Source of the DNA: Synechococcaceae bacterium WB4_1_0192
GTDB taxonomy: Bacteria; Cyanobacteriota; Cyanobacteriia; PCC-6307; Cyanobiaceae
Length of the DNA stretch: 6,270 bases
Assembly (NCBI GenBank): GCA_009926195.1
Contig: RFPK01000119.1
Coordinates: forward strand, 1-6,270
Direction of reading: 5' to 3'
Made by a program: the position numbers and the translations under genes. The notes beneath the pieces were generated by a model. The model ran no database searches. It saw only the letters and a list, made by a program, of their open reading frames with translations, and was not told where the DNA came from. Shown in pieces: positions 6,029 through 6,270 of the stretch; the stretch's first letter is position 1, and each line of letters begins with the position of its first letter.

Positions 6029-6270
6029 CAGTTGTGCACGAAATGGGGGTCGGGCGGCAGCTCCCCCGCCTCGTGATACGTGGGATCAAGGGGATCGGGT
6101 TGATCTCCCAGTGTCTCCCAAATATCATCACGTTTATACCGTTGTTCAAAGTAGGCAATCTGCCGAGGAATGATTTTCCGCATGGTATGCATGCGGAGTG
6201 AGAGCGGGTTCTTAGAAAGAAATCCAAAAAGTTCAATACCTAATTGGATTTCGTCGTCGGCGGTGTGGGT
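6028..6270 (-). CDS. C-terminal 80 residues of an unrecognised protein, cut by the window edge
   Basis: An uninterrupted reading frame enters from the right edge and ends at TGA 6030-6028, giving 80 residues. It includes EIQLGIELFGFLSKNPLSLR near the start, then RKIIPRQIAYFEQRY, and ends ELPPDPHFVHN. I do not recognise the family. It has no membrane segment; the end is acidic and proline-rich. Three things suggest a real gene: the frame stays open to the edge, the residues are varied and protein-like, and the stop overlaps the ATG of the CHR gene by one base (TGATG), a typical operon junction. The first 150 bases are only about 44% GC, against about 67% in the CHR gene, and codons often end in A or T, so it looks acquired. 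The 113-residue frame on the same strand (6236-5895) is a shadow running into the CHR gene. Confidence 0.7.
   Translation of the reverse strand, partial: THTADDEIQLGIELFGFLSKNPLSLRMHTMRKIIPRQIAYFEQRYKRDDIWETLGDQPDPLDPTYHEAGELPPDPHFVHN

Noticed and set aside
5895..6236. 113-codon minus-strand frame at the right edge
   Set aside because: It overlaps the CHR gene in another frame and ends in Arg/Pro-rich shadow sequence; the frame ending at 6028 is better supported.

Overview
The window is chromosomal DNA from a GC-rich picocyanobacterium of the Synechococcus/Cyanobium type, probably a freshwater or brackish lineage. The grounds are a petB-petD pair whose PetB begins MANSSP as in marine and freshwater Synechococcus, a divergent ctpA next to petB, a cyanobacterial-type MinC, and about 67% GC in a sampled stretch (80 of 120 bases at 5641-5760). 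The placement rests on protein recognition by eye, not on a search.

Layout. Positions 1-444 hold no gene I can support; the left edge carries three degenerate copies of a roughly 30-base repeat. A strong hairpin terminator (445-472) closes the minus-strand petB-petD operon (1792 down to 504), which encodes cytochrome b6 and subunit IV of the cytochrome b6f complex. Only 17 bases separate the petB start from the best start of a plus-strand operon: a CtpA-like S41 protease (1810-2868), an HD-domain phosphohydrolase (2868-4130) and the division inhibitor MinC (4141-4848). These three are tightly spaced (1-base overlap, then a 10-base gap). Converging on minC is a minus-strand operon: the 3' end of an unrecognised gene entering from the right edge (6270 down to 6028), then two half-size chromate (CHR) transporter subunits (6028-5489 and 5492-4872), joined by 1- and 4-base overlaps.

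What stands out. The CtpA-like protein keeps its PDZ domain and Ser/Lys dyad but lacks the signal peptide and N-terminal helical domain needed for its usual lumenal job. The space normally available for two divergent promoters beside petB is almost gone, and PetB carries an 8-residue insertion at its N-terminus. Together these suggest that the petB/ctpA junction has been remodelled, by deletion or by misassembly. minC has no minD or minE beside it; the chr operon sits there instead. The right-edge gene is markedly AT-richer (about 44% GC over its first 150 bases) than everything else, which suggests recent acquisition. I see no clearly new defence or mobile system here; the interest lies in these junctions and in the unidentified right-edge gene.
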